Shown: positions 36,651-48,204, counted from the first letter of the stretch. The stretch: DNA of 64,000 nucleotides from Takakia lepidozioides (GCA_030704615.1 CM060733.1:61382001-61446000); one strand, 5' to 3'. A program made the numbers and translations. The notes: a model not told the origin generated them from the sequence alone.

Positions 36651-36676
36651 AACCTCCACTGGACAGTGGAGGTTAC
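36651..36676. repeat. 26-bp palindrome, copy 6
   Basis: Perfect arms AACCTCCACTG / CAGTGGAGGTT around GA. It lies between the CTD-like gene and the ParB-like gene, about 45 bp upstream of a likely splice acceptor (GACGACAG, 36723). Confidence 0.9.
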
Positions 36677-36723
36677 TGTCCTAGGAGTTTTGTATGGTTG
36701 TTATGATATGTGTCTGACGACAG

Positions 36724-38689
36724 AGGTGGTTTGTTCAGTGGATAGCAACATCACCCCCAGGGATTGTATTGTTGGAATGTGCAAACCTATCTGTGGTTCA
36801 TTTGTTTCTAAAAAATCTCCGAATTTCAAGAATGATCACCTGGTAATTTTTGAGCTCAACCCGGAGATCACAGAATGGGGCATTGTACCCATTGGAACAC
36901 CTCCGGACCATAAGTTCCAGTTCCACTACAAGATTGGTGCAGAGGTCGCCGAGCTCAAATATGCAGATGTGGTCGACGTAGAGCTGGAGATGGAGGTGGA
37001 ATTTCCGATGCTGGTAATGTTCATGATGGAAGATGGTAGATTTCCCAGAACGTTTGGCTTCAAACTGGAGGTACGAATTCTAAGGAAGGCCATGATGAGA
37101 TAGTCCATTCGGGCGGGTTTCACATATTGCGACGAGGGTATTCAATTTACAGATAAAGGGTTTTGCATGGCTTGGGGTATTTTCTTGGATGTGCTTTACT
37201 TAAAGGGTAAGGAGATTGCAAAGACGCGAGAGGAGGAGGCTGCAAGAGCGCGGCCAAAGAAGAGAAAACGAAAATCCATTGACGCCGGTGGTGATGAGAA
37301 TGAAGCCGAGACATCAGGGGGAAAGAAGAAACAAAAGGAGGAGATGGATCCCGCTTTCATGACAGATAACAAGAAACCCAAGGCTGCAGCCATATTCGAC
37401 AAAGAGATGTGTGAGAAGATGTAGGAGAGGTTGGAGCAAGACTACAAGGACATGTTTCCTTTTGGGTTTGAGGCGACCCAGGACGTCAAAGTTTCAATGA
37501 TGGAGCTTGCTCCCAGGGATATGGTGTACAGGCCCCTAAATGTGAAGCACAAAGACGAAGTCAAAGCGCGTCTTTACCAGCTCCGGGTGCTCGACTCCAA
37601 ACATCCAGTTTATTTGATTCCCGCAAACCCCGAGAAGCCTATGGAGGTTTCTAGTTCGAAACCTCGAAACTGGAAGGAGGTGGAAAATTCCAGATTCTTC
37701 GTCATCGGTGGACAACACACGATCATTGCTGCCAAGGTATATTTCTCAACAAATTCCAATTTTTGTAACAACATGGAGGTTCATGAACTTTAAACAACAT
37801 GCTTGTTAGGTCGATATCATTTATGACCTTATTCAATTCTGTCGCAGGAACTTGTGCAAGACGTGGACGACGACAATCTTAAGAAGTACTACACTGACTA
37901 GCCCTCAAAGATTATATGGTCAAAGGATCTGATCAGTCTCGTGAAGCTATCTAAGCTCCTAAACGACCCGAAGACGTATGGAACCTGTGGGACGAAGTGT
38001 TCAAACAGTGGGAACAAGGAAAGCTTATTGATATTTTCGGGATCCAGTGCAAGGGTGAACAGCTACCACTGAATAAAACCGCTATCGCGAAACTGCAAGG
38101 ACTTAATAGCAGACAGTTGAAAAGAGTGGCGGAGAAAATCCAGAACAGAGACATTTGCATTCGGGGAACAAAATTCAAGGGCGCGGACAAATCCAAAAAC
38201 ACAATGAACGCTTATATTGACCAAATGAAATTGTGACGGTTTATTATCGACGATGTAATGGAAGTCTTAGGGTGGCCTTGGAGGAGCAAACAGAACCCGG
38301 AACCGTATACCAAACAAGAGTGGCGTGATGTGAAAAAAAAATACAACTTCAACAAAGCTGAGTTTGAAACTTTTCGAGATCGGCTCGGGAACGACTACAT
38401 TGTAAGCAAACAGAAGATGAATATGGAGACGCAGCCAATGACTGTTGCCTTCAAGAAGTATGTCTTGTCGTGCAAGCATACCTTTGAGGATAACCAGAAT
38501 GCCCTGGCGATTCTACGTACGAGCTTCAGGTCCCATTACACACAGCTGGGGGGAAACCAAAAATTTGTTGATGCCAGATCACGGTTGGGACTTGCACCGA
38601 AGAAACGGTTCAACGACATATCGATGGTGTTCGTCAATACCACTAGAAGCATTCGTGTCATTTACCACTGGGGTAACGACTCATTTTGA
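36724..38689 (+). pseudogene. Multi-exon protein with a ParB-like segment, interrupted by stops
   Basis: Exon-like blocks: 36724-37070 (IVGMCKPICGSFVSKKSPNF...), 37153-37736 and 37848-38689. The second block has a nuclear-localisation-like RPKKRKRKS, then VSMMELAPRDMVYRPLN and RFFVIGGQHTIIAAK. That layout (a beta-strand/Arg region, then G-x-H-T-x-x-A-A) recalls the ParB/sulfiredoxin-like fold. The third block contains FKQWEQGKLIDIFG and GLNSRQLKRVAEKI. The intron 37737-37847 is GT-AG, in phase, and carries half a palindrome (37771-37783). Breaks are a TAG at 37422-37424, a frame change near 37965 and a TGA at 38234-38236. Function unknown; the ParB comparison is a fold-level guess. Confidence 0.55.
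38641..38659 (+). repeat. 19-bp direct repeat, left copy
   Basis: CACTAGAAGCATTCGTGTC at the 3' end of the ParB-like gene. It is repeated exactly at 43163-43181, both encoding RSIRV in one frame. It may be the target duplication of a 4.5-kb insertion. Confidence 0.6.
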
Positions 38690-39475
38690 GTCGTAAAAGT
38701 AAAAAAACTGGGATCGACTGGAAGTTACAACAGACCAGTTACAACAGACGTGGTAGTTGGGTTGGACATCCAATGATTGGAGTGGTAAAGGACGCAGACG
38801 CGCGAACAACTGCTCAGCGATTAATGCGATTAATGCTGAAGAACCATGTGGCGTAACCAGCGGGCCGCCCGTGTGTCTGACCTTTTGGGCTGACTTTGAC
38901 TTTTCCCTCCGGATGAGTGGACCGACTCACTGAAGTGCGGTGACACATGGACGACGATGTGGATGCCGACGTGGCGGCGCCACGACGAGCACCACTGCTG
39001 CCACGTGGCCACAGTCCCGGGGCGCCACGTGGTAGTAGACCACATAACTTGCAATGCTACATGCCCAGTGGCAATTGCGACTGCGGAAGTTGGCGCAACC
39101 ACTGCTTTACTACTTTACATGAATTGCTCAAAATTACTTGAACAATCATTCATAGTGATTCATGCTTTGGAGTTTTGGTGTTTGTAGTGAGTCGACTAGT
39201 AATGCCATACAAGAGAACTAATCATGCATTAGAAATGCACAAACGATGAAAGACATGCCATGAAACAAAATGAAATGAAAATGAATGAAATGAAACAAAA
39301 TGTTACTTTATTACATCTGCGGAAAGCTCAAAGAGCTTATGGGACAAAATGAAAAACACAAAGTAAAAAAGCAACCCAAAAGCTACTGCTGCTCTGGGGA
39401 TTGCCTAAGGGTCAAGGCCTCGTGCAAGTCAAGCAGTTCTGATCCTCATAATGCAAGACTTCAGCGAGTTCCACG
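38690..39475. other. No recognised gene
   Basis: Contains a GC-rich patch (38950-39030) with repeated CCACGTGG words that could form hairpins. Nothing else noted. Confidence 0.4.
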
Positions 39476-39479
39476 GAAT

Positions 39480-40570
39480 AGACCATCTACCCATGGAGGT
39501 TTCTTGTAGTTATTGATCCACAGGGAATCATACGTAATCTTGTGCTTGAAATTTGGCCCTCTAGGATGAATCTGGACCACACTCTATCCCTGCTCCTTCA
39601 GCTATCCATGCCCCTACACAAATCATGCATTCATCCTTGCCTTGCTGCTAGTAGCTGACAATGACAACCTACATTTGTTCTAGAAACACCCAACTCAGCT
39701 TATCACACTAGTTTCTATGCTCAATTGCATCTGCTACTCTCTGAAATGTAGCAGGCATTCACCTTTTTGCCTCGGTTGTCCCATCATTGACTGGGGCAGA
39801 AAAATATTCATTCCACAGCTTCTCCTCATGTCTGTTACTTGTTTTTTTGATACTTTCCTGTTGTCACACAGCAGTATCATGTAAAAGTCACTCCAAACTA
39901 GATTCACTCAACCAGTTAACTTGCATAATTCAACATGGAAATTTTTGGACCGATTCTAATAAGAGGGAAAAACAGGGTGAAATGTGCTGAAGAAGATGCC
40001 TTCATTAACAATGTCTGATTTTATCAATTGTGCCGTTGCTGCCAGTTGACCATCTACCCATGCAGGTTTCTTGTAGCTTCATAGTTAATCTGGAGCTTGA
40101 AGTCTGGCCCTCTTGGGTGAATCTGCACCCACACTCTATCCTTGCTCCTTCAACTATCCATGCCTTGCACGAATCATGCATACAACCTTGCCTTGTTGCT
40201 AGCAGTTGACGATGACAGCCTAGACTTGTTCTAGGAAACACCCAACTCAACTTATCACACTAGTTCCTACGCTCAATTGCATCTGCTACTCACTATAATC
40301 CAACAAACATTCACCTTCTTGCCTCGATTGTCCCACCATTGATTGGGGTCAGAAAAATATTCATTCCACAACTTCTCCTCGTCTGTGTTACCTGTTTCTG
40401 ATACTTTCCTGTTGTCACATTGGCAGAATCATGTCAAAGTCACTCCAAACTATCAAAGCTTCACTCAACCAGCTAACTTGCAGAATTCAGACATGAATAA
40501 TTAGGGGCGATTCTGATAAGAGGGAAAAACAAGGTGAAATTGAAGAAGGTGCCTTCATTAGCAGTCATTA
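39480..40570. repeat. Tandem duplication of a ~530-bp unit
   Basis: Copy 1 (about 39480-40012) and copy 2 (about 40049-40570) share GACCATCTACCCATG, AATCATGCAT, ACACCCAACTCA, AAAAATATTCATTCCACA and GATGCCTTCATTA / GGTGCCTTCATTA in the same order, with scattered substitutions and small indels. No protein is apparent. The second copy runs directly into a PPR remnant on the minus strand. Confidence 0.8.
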
Positions 40571-40775
40571 CACTCTATCCTTCGCTCAGCCATATTGTTG
40601 AACACTCCCTGTCCACAAGGGTATTGAGAATGACATCTGCCACAATTCCAGCTTTGACGATGCAACCATGGACCTCTTTGCCCTTCCCCAGCAGGCTCGC
40701 ACATGCAGTACAAACGCAAACAACTGGTTGTGGCAAACTGAGAGCAATATGTGTCAGAAGAAACCACTTATACAA
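40558..40775 (-). pseudogene. PPR protein fragment
   Basis: Minus-strand frames contain CASLLGKGKEVHGCIVKAGI and VADVILNTLVDRECSTIW, the linker between PPR motifs in plant PLS-class proteins (GKEVHG...KAG...DV...LVDMYAKCG type). Only about 1.5 repeats survive. It resembles the larger fragment at 43.98-44.87 kb. Confidence 0.7.
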
Positions 40776-40779
40776 ATCT

Positions 40780-43160
40780 ACAGCTTACAGGCTGTCTCTA
40801 TCCTCAAAATTGGCAGCACATCACCCGCTGCTATGACATATATTGCCCTAGACACACATTGCCCTAACTGCCATCCCCCAAGATGCTACCCCCACCAGAC
40901 TTCTCTCACTTGGGTCCTTGCAAGGCTGACTTCCAGCTTTGACTCTGTGCATAGGGCCTATCGGACAACATACACCAGCAAGCCCTCCCCCTATCCTGCA
41001 TCAACTCATCTCAGTCTTATCAACTGCACAACGTATGATGGGAGTGAGTGCAACATGGGAAAAGAGCCACAACACATGATGAGCTGTAGGGAAGAAGCAA
41101 CATCGTGCAAAAAGCAAACGTGAAGCAGAAAAACGAGGCAACATGGAGAAGGGAAAATGGGTCAAGGCTGAGAAGGTCAACTGGTCAACAATGAGGAACT
41201 GGCTCTGGAGCACTATGTTGATGATTAAAGGGAGCAGCAAATACATTGGGGCATCGCAGCAAAGTGCATGCCAACGAGGGTCAGAATAGTGCAAGAAAGA
41301 CTCCACGGATGGTGGGCAGCCAAGGGAGATGCAGTGAGACAAGGCACTCATGGCAAGGGAGCTGCCAAGACAAAACTGTTGATTAGGCTACGGAGAAAAA
41401 GGAAAGCACAAGATCAACTACGAGGAAAAGTAGCAATTCAAGCATGGGAGCTGTTGCTAAAACATGAGGAGGAAGACATACGAGGTGAAGCATCAAGGGA
41501 ACCAGTAGGAGATGAGGAAGATGGAGCACACTTTCTTGTCAAAGGTTGGCGGCGAAGCATGCAACCCAGCAATCAGAAAGTGAGGCACCCGAGGCTGGAC
41601 TGCTGCAAAGAGGTACAAAAACAGGAGCTGAGAATGAGATGTTGCCTTTCGTTGAAGTTCCCCACACAAGGGCTGTTTGGCAAGCAAAAACCCCAGGCAA
41701 GGATGAGAGGTGAATCTGGGATAAAACCAGCAGCTGGAGTGAGGAAAGACACAAGGAAGGGCAGCAATACCTTGTCAAATCTGAGGGTGATGGCTGGAGA
41801 AAATTAAACAAGGACTGGAAGTATGGGAGCAGCAATCGCATGAAGAAAAATTTGCCTGAGAGTGAAAGGGAAGAAGACAGGCACCTTGCTTATGAAAAGT
41901 GGAAGGGCAGGGTAGAAAACCTGATGCCTGAAATTGGGAGCTGACTCTAGAAGACTCCAATCAGCTGTTGCCAACAATCGGACAGTGGAAGATCGCCCTT
42001 GGCTGGCGCAACACCACAAAATAGTGCAGCCCTGATAGCATGGTGAGTGGGGCACCAACAGAGCCAGAAATATGATGAGAAGGGGAGACTTCCGTGCCAA
42101 AAAGTCAATGCGGGCCTGCAGTGGCATGCAAGAAAACACCGTAAGTGTTGCCAACAGATGTAAATCAGTGCTCATTCATTCGAAAGCACCACGGAATGAA
42201 GGAAAAACACCTGCAGGGACGTTAAGCATAAAAGAGGATGAGAGCACTTCACTTGGGAAGAAAGTGAAGCATTGGAGAACAAGGCTGATGACTGGCAGTC
42301 TGAAAAGGAAAGGCGGTTGTGGGAAACCCTGCCAAGACCCAAGACAACCATATAGAAAGAATCAAGCAGATGGGAACTGCCCTTCATTGGGGTGGTGCAA
42401 ACAAGAGCACGACCAGAAGCTGAACCACATGAGAAGATAGTGTGTCATCACAGATGGAGACCCTGGAAAATGCTCTGCCCAGGAGATGAAGAACATTAGG
42501 CAACTAGAAACGTGGGGGGCTGAATATGCTCTGCAGTCAACTTGGCTTGTTGAATGCTTGCATAAGAGATGAGGGGTTGTTGTCAGTACACGACATTGAG
42601 TTCATCAAATCCTACAACAGCCCACCATCGCTACCCACTGCTTACAAACTGCCACAAAAACAGTTTCACAGGACTTACAGATGATTGGTGGAAGGCAAGG
42701 CCCCTCGCCATGGGCCAGATTAATTGTATGTTGCAGCCCAGAACAACGACGGGAAGTCATCTAGGGCAGCAAACCCCATCTTGGCAGCGTCTTTTGTGTG
42801 AGAGAAGTCAAGCTGAACCTGCTCATCATATCGAGTGGGATGGACCAGATGTAAAGCTGCCAAGCCAACCACACTCATATTCGCACTCAAGCAACATAAG
42901 CTGGAGCCATTTTCAGATTATGAGTACCCGTGTTTTAAGAATACTCCTTCTTCAACTTGCGGTGAACGGGCAGAAAACTTCACAATGTGCAGCAGATTAA
43001 TGGACCAAGATGCGGAGCTGAATTGGGTATCCAGTTAGGCAATGCTAGTTTCAAAACCCCGTTCCATCCCTGCGTACCGACATGGCATGTCAGCATGCAT
43101 ATCAGCCCAAACTTATTACTCCGTGAGCCTTCTACTGCCGGAGTGTGCCCATTCAAACTG
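40780..43160. other. No recognised gene
   Basis: A 179-residue frame (41268-41807) and others are basic and Gln/Arg-rich, with shadows on the opposite strand, and show no domain. The stretch lies inside the 38.66-43.16 kb segment bounded by the 19-bp repeats. Confidence 0.4.
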
Positions 43161-43162
43161 TA

Positions 43163-43181
43163 CACTAGAAGCATTCGTGTC
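43163..43181 (+). repeat. 19-bp direct repeat, right copy
   Basis: Exact partner of 38641-38659. Following it the frame reads FSESTACPKPLREQL then stop, an alternative C-terminus to the one after the left copy. Confidence 0.6.
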
Positions 43182-43975
43182 TTTTCCGAATCGACTGCAT
43201 GTCCAAAACCACTGAGGGAACAACTTTGAGATGTTTATTACTACTGCACAGTTGTAACGGATAAATTCACATTTCTAATGGCGGATAGAAGTTGCATCAA
43301 TGACTCCGCAGTCGGCACAATATTCGCGGCGATTTAATTCAATTACGTAAATTGTTTTTTTTTTAAAAACAGCAATTACAAGTGGTTTTAAGCACTAGAG
43401 AACGACTCTTAACAACTAGGCATTCATTGCACACCCTATTCAAAAATGGAATTTTTATAAGTGCTCCACATGGCTCATGACGTGGAATATTTTAATGTAT
43501 TTTAGGGCTTGTGTAGCTCATAGAGATTGTTCTAATCGTCGGATGTAAAATGATCTAAGGGTGGAAGAGTAACTTTGTCCTTTGCCTGAATTTGTCTAAG
43601 TGTTGGGAGAGGGATGGAGGCTTGAGAGAGAGACGAACAAGTGATGCGAGAAGGACGAAGACCAAATCGAGGCCCATGTCCTGTTGTTGCAAGCGTTTAT
43701 GGCGTCAAGGGCGCATTATGTGCAAATGTGGGCTCTTGGCTCCCCTTTGTACCATGATTTGGTATTCTTCCTGATAATCACAAGGTTCTTGGGGGAATCA
43801 GCTTGGTCTTAGCAACCCATATTTTAATCTCTGCCCGCTCAGCTGCACCGTGGTGGTTCTTACGAACCAATCCCACATTACTTGACTAGAGATACAAACA
43901 GCACGCACAGGAGGTCTTCTTGGGTTCATGGTCAGTCTAATCCGCAATGGGTCATGACACAAGGTAGAGGACAAT

Positions 43976-44870
43976 GTGGTGAGGGCACCTTCTTCTTCGA
44001 GCTATTTCAGCCTGTTTTGCCGAGATGTAGTATCGTGGAGTGCGATGCTTGCATGGTATGCACAGCAGGGACGTGGGATGGAGGCTTTGGAGACCTATGA
44101 AGTTGCGAAGGGAGAGTTTGATAACATGGCTGAACAAGATGTTGTCTCAAGGAACACGCTGAATCTCGCAAGATATGGCCAGCATGTGTGCGGGATGAGG
44201 GCATTGGAGACATATGAGCAAATGTTGAGAAGAGGTGCAGCCTGACCGGGTCATGTTCATTTGTGTTTGCAATGCATGTGCAAACCTGGCAGCCCTAGAG
44301 ACTTGGTAAAGGGCAAAGAGGTCCATCATGACATTGTCAAAGCTGGAACTGTACCAGATGTAACAATACCTCGTCGACATGTATGCCAAACGTGGGAGCA
44401 ATCCCTTGTGGACAAGGAGTGTTTAACAATATGGCTGAGCGAAATGTGGTGTGGTGGAACGTGTGATGATCGCAGGACATGCACAACATGGGCGGGGATT
44501 GCGGATTTTGGAGACCTATGAGCAAATGATGTGGGTCTAGGGGTGAAGCCCGAGCACATTACGTTTGTTTGTGTTTGTAGTGCATGTGCGAGCATGTTGG
44601 AGAAGGGCAAAGAGGTCCATGGTTGCATCGTCAAAGCTGGAATTGTGGTAGATGTCATTCTGAACATGAATACCCTTCTAGATAGGGAGTGTTCAACAAT
44701 ATGGCTGAGCGAAATGTGGTGTCGTGGAAAGTGATAATCGCAGGACATGCACAATAGGGGCGGGGATTGCAGGTTTTGGAGACCTATGAGCAGTTGATGT
44801 GGGAGGGGGTGAAGTCCGACCACATTACGTTCAGAGAGTTCAAATGCCTCTCCACCATGACCTTGCTTAG
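43976..44870 (+). pseudogene. PPR protein fragment, internally duplicated
   Basis: Contains DVVSWSAMLAWYAQQGRGME, DNMAEQDVVSRNTL, YGQHVCGMRALETYEQM, KPEHITFVCVCSACASM and GKEVHGCIVKAGIVVDVILN in several frames. This PLS-type PPR pattern encodes helical-repeat RNA-binding proteins normally sent to organelles. A block around 44415-44534 (MAERNVVSW-type) repeats at 44691-44805. No continuous frame exceeds two repeats. Confidence 0.8.
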
Positions 44871-45039
44871 CTAACCATGCCTTGCTGATGTTGTTGTCTT
44901 GCACTTGAGCTGTTTTTGGACACTGGCTGGAACATCCACAAGGCGGCTCTGCTCGAGAGAGAAATCAGCTTGAATGCAGGGGCAGATTTTGAGATCACAA
45001 TCGCCACTCAGAACGTTGTTCTTTGGATGATGACTCTGT

Positions 45040-46410
45040 TGTCTTTGAGGCAAATGACTACTCCAATATCTTGGATGCTTTTGTGGCTCGGAAGTTCATG
45101 TCCAGTGCTTTTGTGTTTTTCTCGACACAAGAATCATCGGGAAATCTTGTGTCATACATCCGGAATGGCCCTGGATCAAAATGATTTATTATCCGACAGG
45201 ATTATTACATTCCCGGCGAGTTTGAATCACCTTACAAGAGCTGCACGACTGTATTCTCTCGGACGGTCCTCTGCCTCAACTATGTATTTTTGGCAACATC
45301 TGAGGAGATGGTGAATCCGGACGATCACATTCAAACTGTTTTGTTAACACCGGACCCAATTAATCCGTTATCCAAGGACCAGATGTAGACCCGACCTCGC
45401 AGGAAAATGAGTGCAGGACTTACACTCATGAGCTGAGGGCGGACACATATGATTACCTGGTTTTTTTTTTTTTTTTTTTTTTCAGGAACGGGATGTCTTG
45501 TGTGAACATTTTCGGAGGAGTGGCAATGACATACGTTCTGCTTGTAAGTGGTTTTGGAATTGTCTGTGTTTTCAGTTTGCCGGATTTAACTCTCGTGTTT
45601 TTTCTACGTTGTCGGAATATGGTGTTTAACCTGTGTCTGAATTTTCCATTTTGTTAACCTCCATTGGGCAGTGGAGGTTCATGTTATTGGAGTTCTCAAT
45701 GTTTTGGGTGTTTCTTATTCGGGAGTTTGGTGTGTTTGCTAGTTGTCTCAAAAGAAAACCTAACCCTTTCAATCTTTCGATGATTGCAGTTCGTCGGCTT
45801 TATTTTGATTTCATTGTTTGGTTTCATTGCAGGAAAGAAATATTCTTGTGCTTGACATAAACTATGTAATGAAAAAGAAATTTTGTAGAAGCAAGGTGGC
45901 GGCTTATTTCAAGACGCTCCAGATTGATAATTAGACTATTGCAGGAGACGGAGATGACGGAGATGACGGAGACTCACTGCAGGATGACGAAGGACACGAC
46001 AAGGATCATGACAAGGAAATGAAGGAGAAACAAGAAGAGGACGAGGAGGAGGAGAAAGACGAAATGAGAACATGGAAATCGTCACCGGAGACTAGGGGCA
46101 GATGCGACTAATGTGGGAAAAGGAAAGAGAGGGCCAGGAAATTTCTGGGTTGGCTAAACTAGGTAGTACTCCAAATACCCAAGAATGCGTTGCGCCACAA
46201 AGTGTACACAATCTCGACAGCTCTTCCTCCAGTTCCGATAACACCACGAATCAAAATCCGGCTTCTCCAGGGGGCCAAGAAGCGACATCGACGGAGTTAG
46301 TTGAAACCTTCGGTCAAGGGTTCACACCTGTGGAAGGTGACGAGCCATTGATTATGTCACCGGATCCCGTTAACAATCCTCGAGAGCTGGTGTCCCAGAA
46401 TGTCACCTAG
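45040..46410 (+). pseudogene. Unassigned exon-like blocks including an acidic tail
   Basis: 45044-45180 reads FEANDYSNILDAFVARKFMS and SAFVFFSTQESSGNLV. 45200-45390 reads EFESPYKSCTTVFSRTVLCL. After a T22 run and CAG acceptor (45461-45485) comes DVLCEHFRRSGNDIRSA. After a TTTCATTGCAG acceptor (45831) comes ILVLDINYVMKKKF and a stop, then a strongly acidic stretch (GDDGDDGD, EEDEEEE) and a Ser/Thr-rich end (46102-46410). The LDIN segment resembles motif I of the FCP1-like proteins downstream, but the rest does not, so this may be the 3' part of the ParB-like gene. Weak evidence overall. Confidence 0.35.
45655..45680. repeat. 26-bp palindrome, copy 7
   Basis: Arms AACCTCCATTG and CAGTGGAGGTT around GG. 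It lies between two likely splice sites, that is, in an intron. Confidence 0.85.
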
Positions 46411-46676
46411 GAAGTGGTTCTGGATGTAGGTAACGAATGACAATTAGTGAATTTTTATTCGTACACACTTCTGAATACAATATGACAATATTGTAATTAT
46501 ACATACTTGTGAGTGGCATAATCCGAATGTTTTTCCATATCCTTTGTTCTGGACTTTCGAATAAAACATATTTCCACCCGGATATATATTTCCGTTCGCA
46601 TACCTTTGTGGACAACCACTAACCGATTTGGATAACTTTTCTTGTAGATCCAAGAATCCCATTCGGAGAAAATGAC

Positions 46677-46900
46677 ATACACACAAAAAAGCTCAAAGGA
46701 GACTCAAACGGTGAAGAGACACGTGGATTTGACAATGAGGGCCAGGTCACCTAAGCTGGTTCCGCAAGTAACCTCCACTGTCCAGTCGACGTTGTCATCT
46801 ACAGGGAATGAGTCGGAGAATCCTCCTACTCGCGGGGAGGGAGAAGAGACAGAACACCACAAGCGCGTAATCCAACAACAGATCTCGATTCGGGTAAAAC
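46677..46900 (+). repeat. Duplicated exon, upstream copy
   Basis: Reads KETQTVKRHVDLTM, then PQVTSTVQSTLSS and EEHHKR-like sequence, and ends before GTAAAAC. It parallels 47057-47278 (TETVKRRVDRTI, LQVTSTGQSRLPS, EEQPAHG). Each copy contains a palindrome in the same reading phase (46769-46794 and 47154-47179). Confidence 0.7.
46769..46794. repeat. 26-bp palindrome, copy 8 (within open frame)
   Basis: Arms AACCTCCACTG and CAGTCGACGTT around TC. Translated as VTSTVQSTL in the duplicated exon. Confidence 0.8.
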
Positions 46901-47056
46901 ATTGGCTTTATTCTTATTACTCTTATTATGGGTCTTTCAGTCTCATCTTCGGTATTGCTCAATTCGGTAATTTTGTCGGATCAATTTAGACCACCATAAT
47001 CCTCATCCGTGGGATTCTTTAATTTCTTGTATATTCGTGAGACGACGTCTGAGGAG

Positions 47057-48157
47057 ATCAAACACACACAGACCGACTCCAACGACACTGAGACGGTGAA
47101 GAGAAGAGTGGATCGGACAATCATTGTCGCTCTATCTGAGCCGGTCCTACAAGTAACCTCCACTGGACAGTCGAGGTTGCCATCTGGTGCCACAGAGAAG
47201 GAGGATAACGTTTCCCATAGAGATGGGAAAAATGAGGAGCAGCCCGCCCATGGATCTCAGCAGCCGCCCCAAAAAACGGTAATGCTTTCAACTCCATTTT
47301 TCCGTTTCTCTACTTTGGGATTTCTGAAATTGAAATTAATAATGAACTCTTCTATTATTCCACAGCACAACATGCATTACCCTCCAGTCGACTATTCCTT
47401 TTCTGTCAATCCAAACGATCTACATTCCCTTCCTTGGGGACCGAACGGATGCTTGCCAGGATACTACGTCCTGGTTCTGGACATCGGTTACCTTTGTGAG
47501 GTTTACCTAAAGGATGGAAAGAAAACCCCTCCTGCCACCCTGCCTTGTATCTCCGCAGGGAAATTCAAGTTAGCTACGCGAAACGATCTTGACGAATTCG
47601 TTAAGTGGGCCGTCAAAAAGTTTGCCGATTGTTTTTGGAACACTGGACTTAAAATGAACGTCGAGACTATCGCCAAGGCCGTGTTCGGGAAGTACTATTC
47701 CAAGGTCAGAACTTACAGTAGTGAGAATTCCGTCATGCATAGATCGACATTCAACGAAAAATGGCCTAAAGCTCCCAAAAATCCCATCTACTTTAAACGT
47801 CTTTACGACATTTTCGCTAAGGAAGTCCCAACAGCTTACAAATCCAATACTCTCCTCATCGACACTGTAGACAATATGTACAAGTCCTACTTGAACCCGT
47901 TAGGACATACCATCTTCCTTCCAAAATATAAGGCGCGCGTGGACCCTGACAGAGATAAATTTCTACTAGAAGAGCTCAAGCCTCACCTTAATATGTTCCG
48001 GTTATCAGGGATGGATGTCATGCCATTCAACGAGCTACATCCTTTCGGCGTTACGAAGGATTTATTCGAGGACGACCCAACGGTCAAATTTCTTAGAAAC
48101 TTTGATTATAGGTGGCTTAGCAAATCACGAGTTGCGTGCCGCTGCATTGGGACATAA
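47057..48157 (+). CDS. FCP1/NIF-like HAD-fold protein
   Basis: An open frame (47009-48157, 382 codons) ends in a stop. A GT-AG intron at 47279-47365 is 87 bp, a multiple of three, so the frame stays open through it. The HAD/FCP1 fold is suggested by YYVLVLDIGYLCEV (motif I, about 47462), RNDLDEFVKWAVKKFADCFW (region II), NTLLIDTVDNMYKSYLNP (motif III/IV, about 47851) and HTIFLPKY. FCP1-family enzymes dephosphorylate the RNA polymerase II CTD using a DxDx(T/V) loop. Here the second Asp is Gly, so classic catalysis is doubtful. The N-terminal exon is Ser/Thr-rich and holds a palindrome. It is probably divergent from, or a pseudo-enzyme of, the family. Confidence 0.55.
   Translation: MKHTQTDSNDTETVKRRVDRTIIVALSEPVLQVTSTGQSRLPSGATEKEDNVSHRDGKNEEQPAHGSQQPPQKTVMLSTPFFRFSTLGFLKLKLIMNSSIIPQHNMHYPPVDYSFSVNPNDLHSLPWGPNGCLPGYYVLVLDIGYLCEVYLKDGKKTPPATLPCISAGKFKLATRNDLDEFVKWAVKKFADCFWNTGLKMNVETIAKAVFGKYYSKVRTYSSENSVMHRSTFNEKWPKAPKNPIYFKRLYDIFAKEVPTAYKSNTLLIDTVDNMYKSYLNPLGHTIFLPKYKARVDPDRDKFLLEELKPHLNMFRLSGMDVMPFNELHPFGVTKDLFEDDPTVKFLRNFDYRWLSKSRVACRCIGT
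47154..47179. repeat. 26-bp palindrome, copy 9 (within open frame)
   Basis: Arms AACCTCCACTG and CAGTCGAGGTT around GA. Translated as VTSTGQSRL, in the same phase as copy 8. Confidence 0.85.
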
Positions 48158-48178
48158 AATATTTTAATTGAGTTTGGT

Positions 48179-48204
48179 GAACCTCGGCTGTCCAGTGGAC
48201 GTTC
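48179..48204. repeat. 26-bp palindrome, copy 10
   Basis: GAACCTCGGCTG, TC, CAGTGGACGTTC. It lies between the stop of one FCP1-like frame and the first exon of the next. Confidence 0.8.

Noticed and set aside
41268-41807. 179-codon plus-strand frame
   Set aside because: Composition is generic basic/Gln-rich, equally long frames overlap on the minus strand, and no domain or homologous neighbour supports it.
45831-45935. Fourth FCP1-like copy
   Set aside because: Only the LVLDIN segment matches; the following sequence runs into a stop and an acidic stretch with no further HAD motifs.
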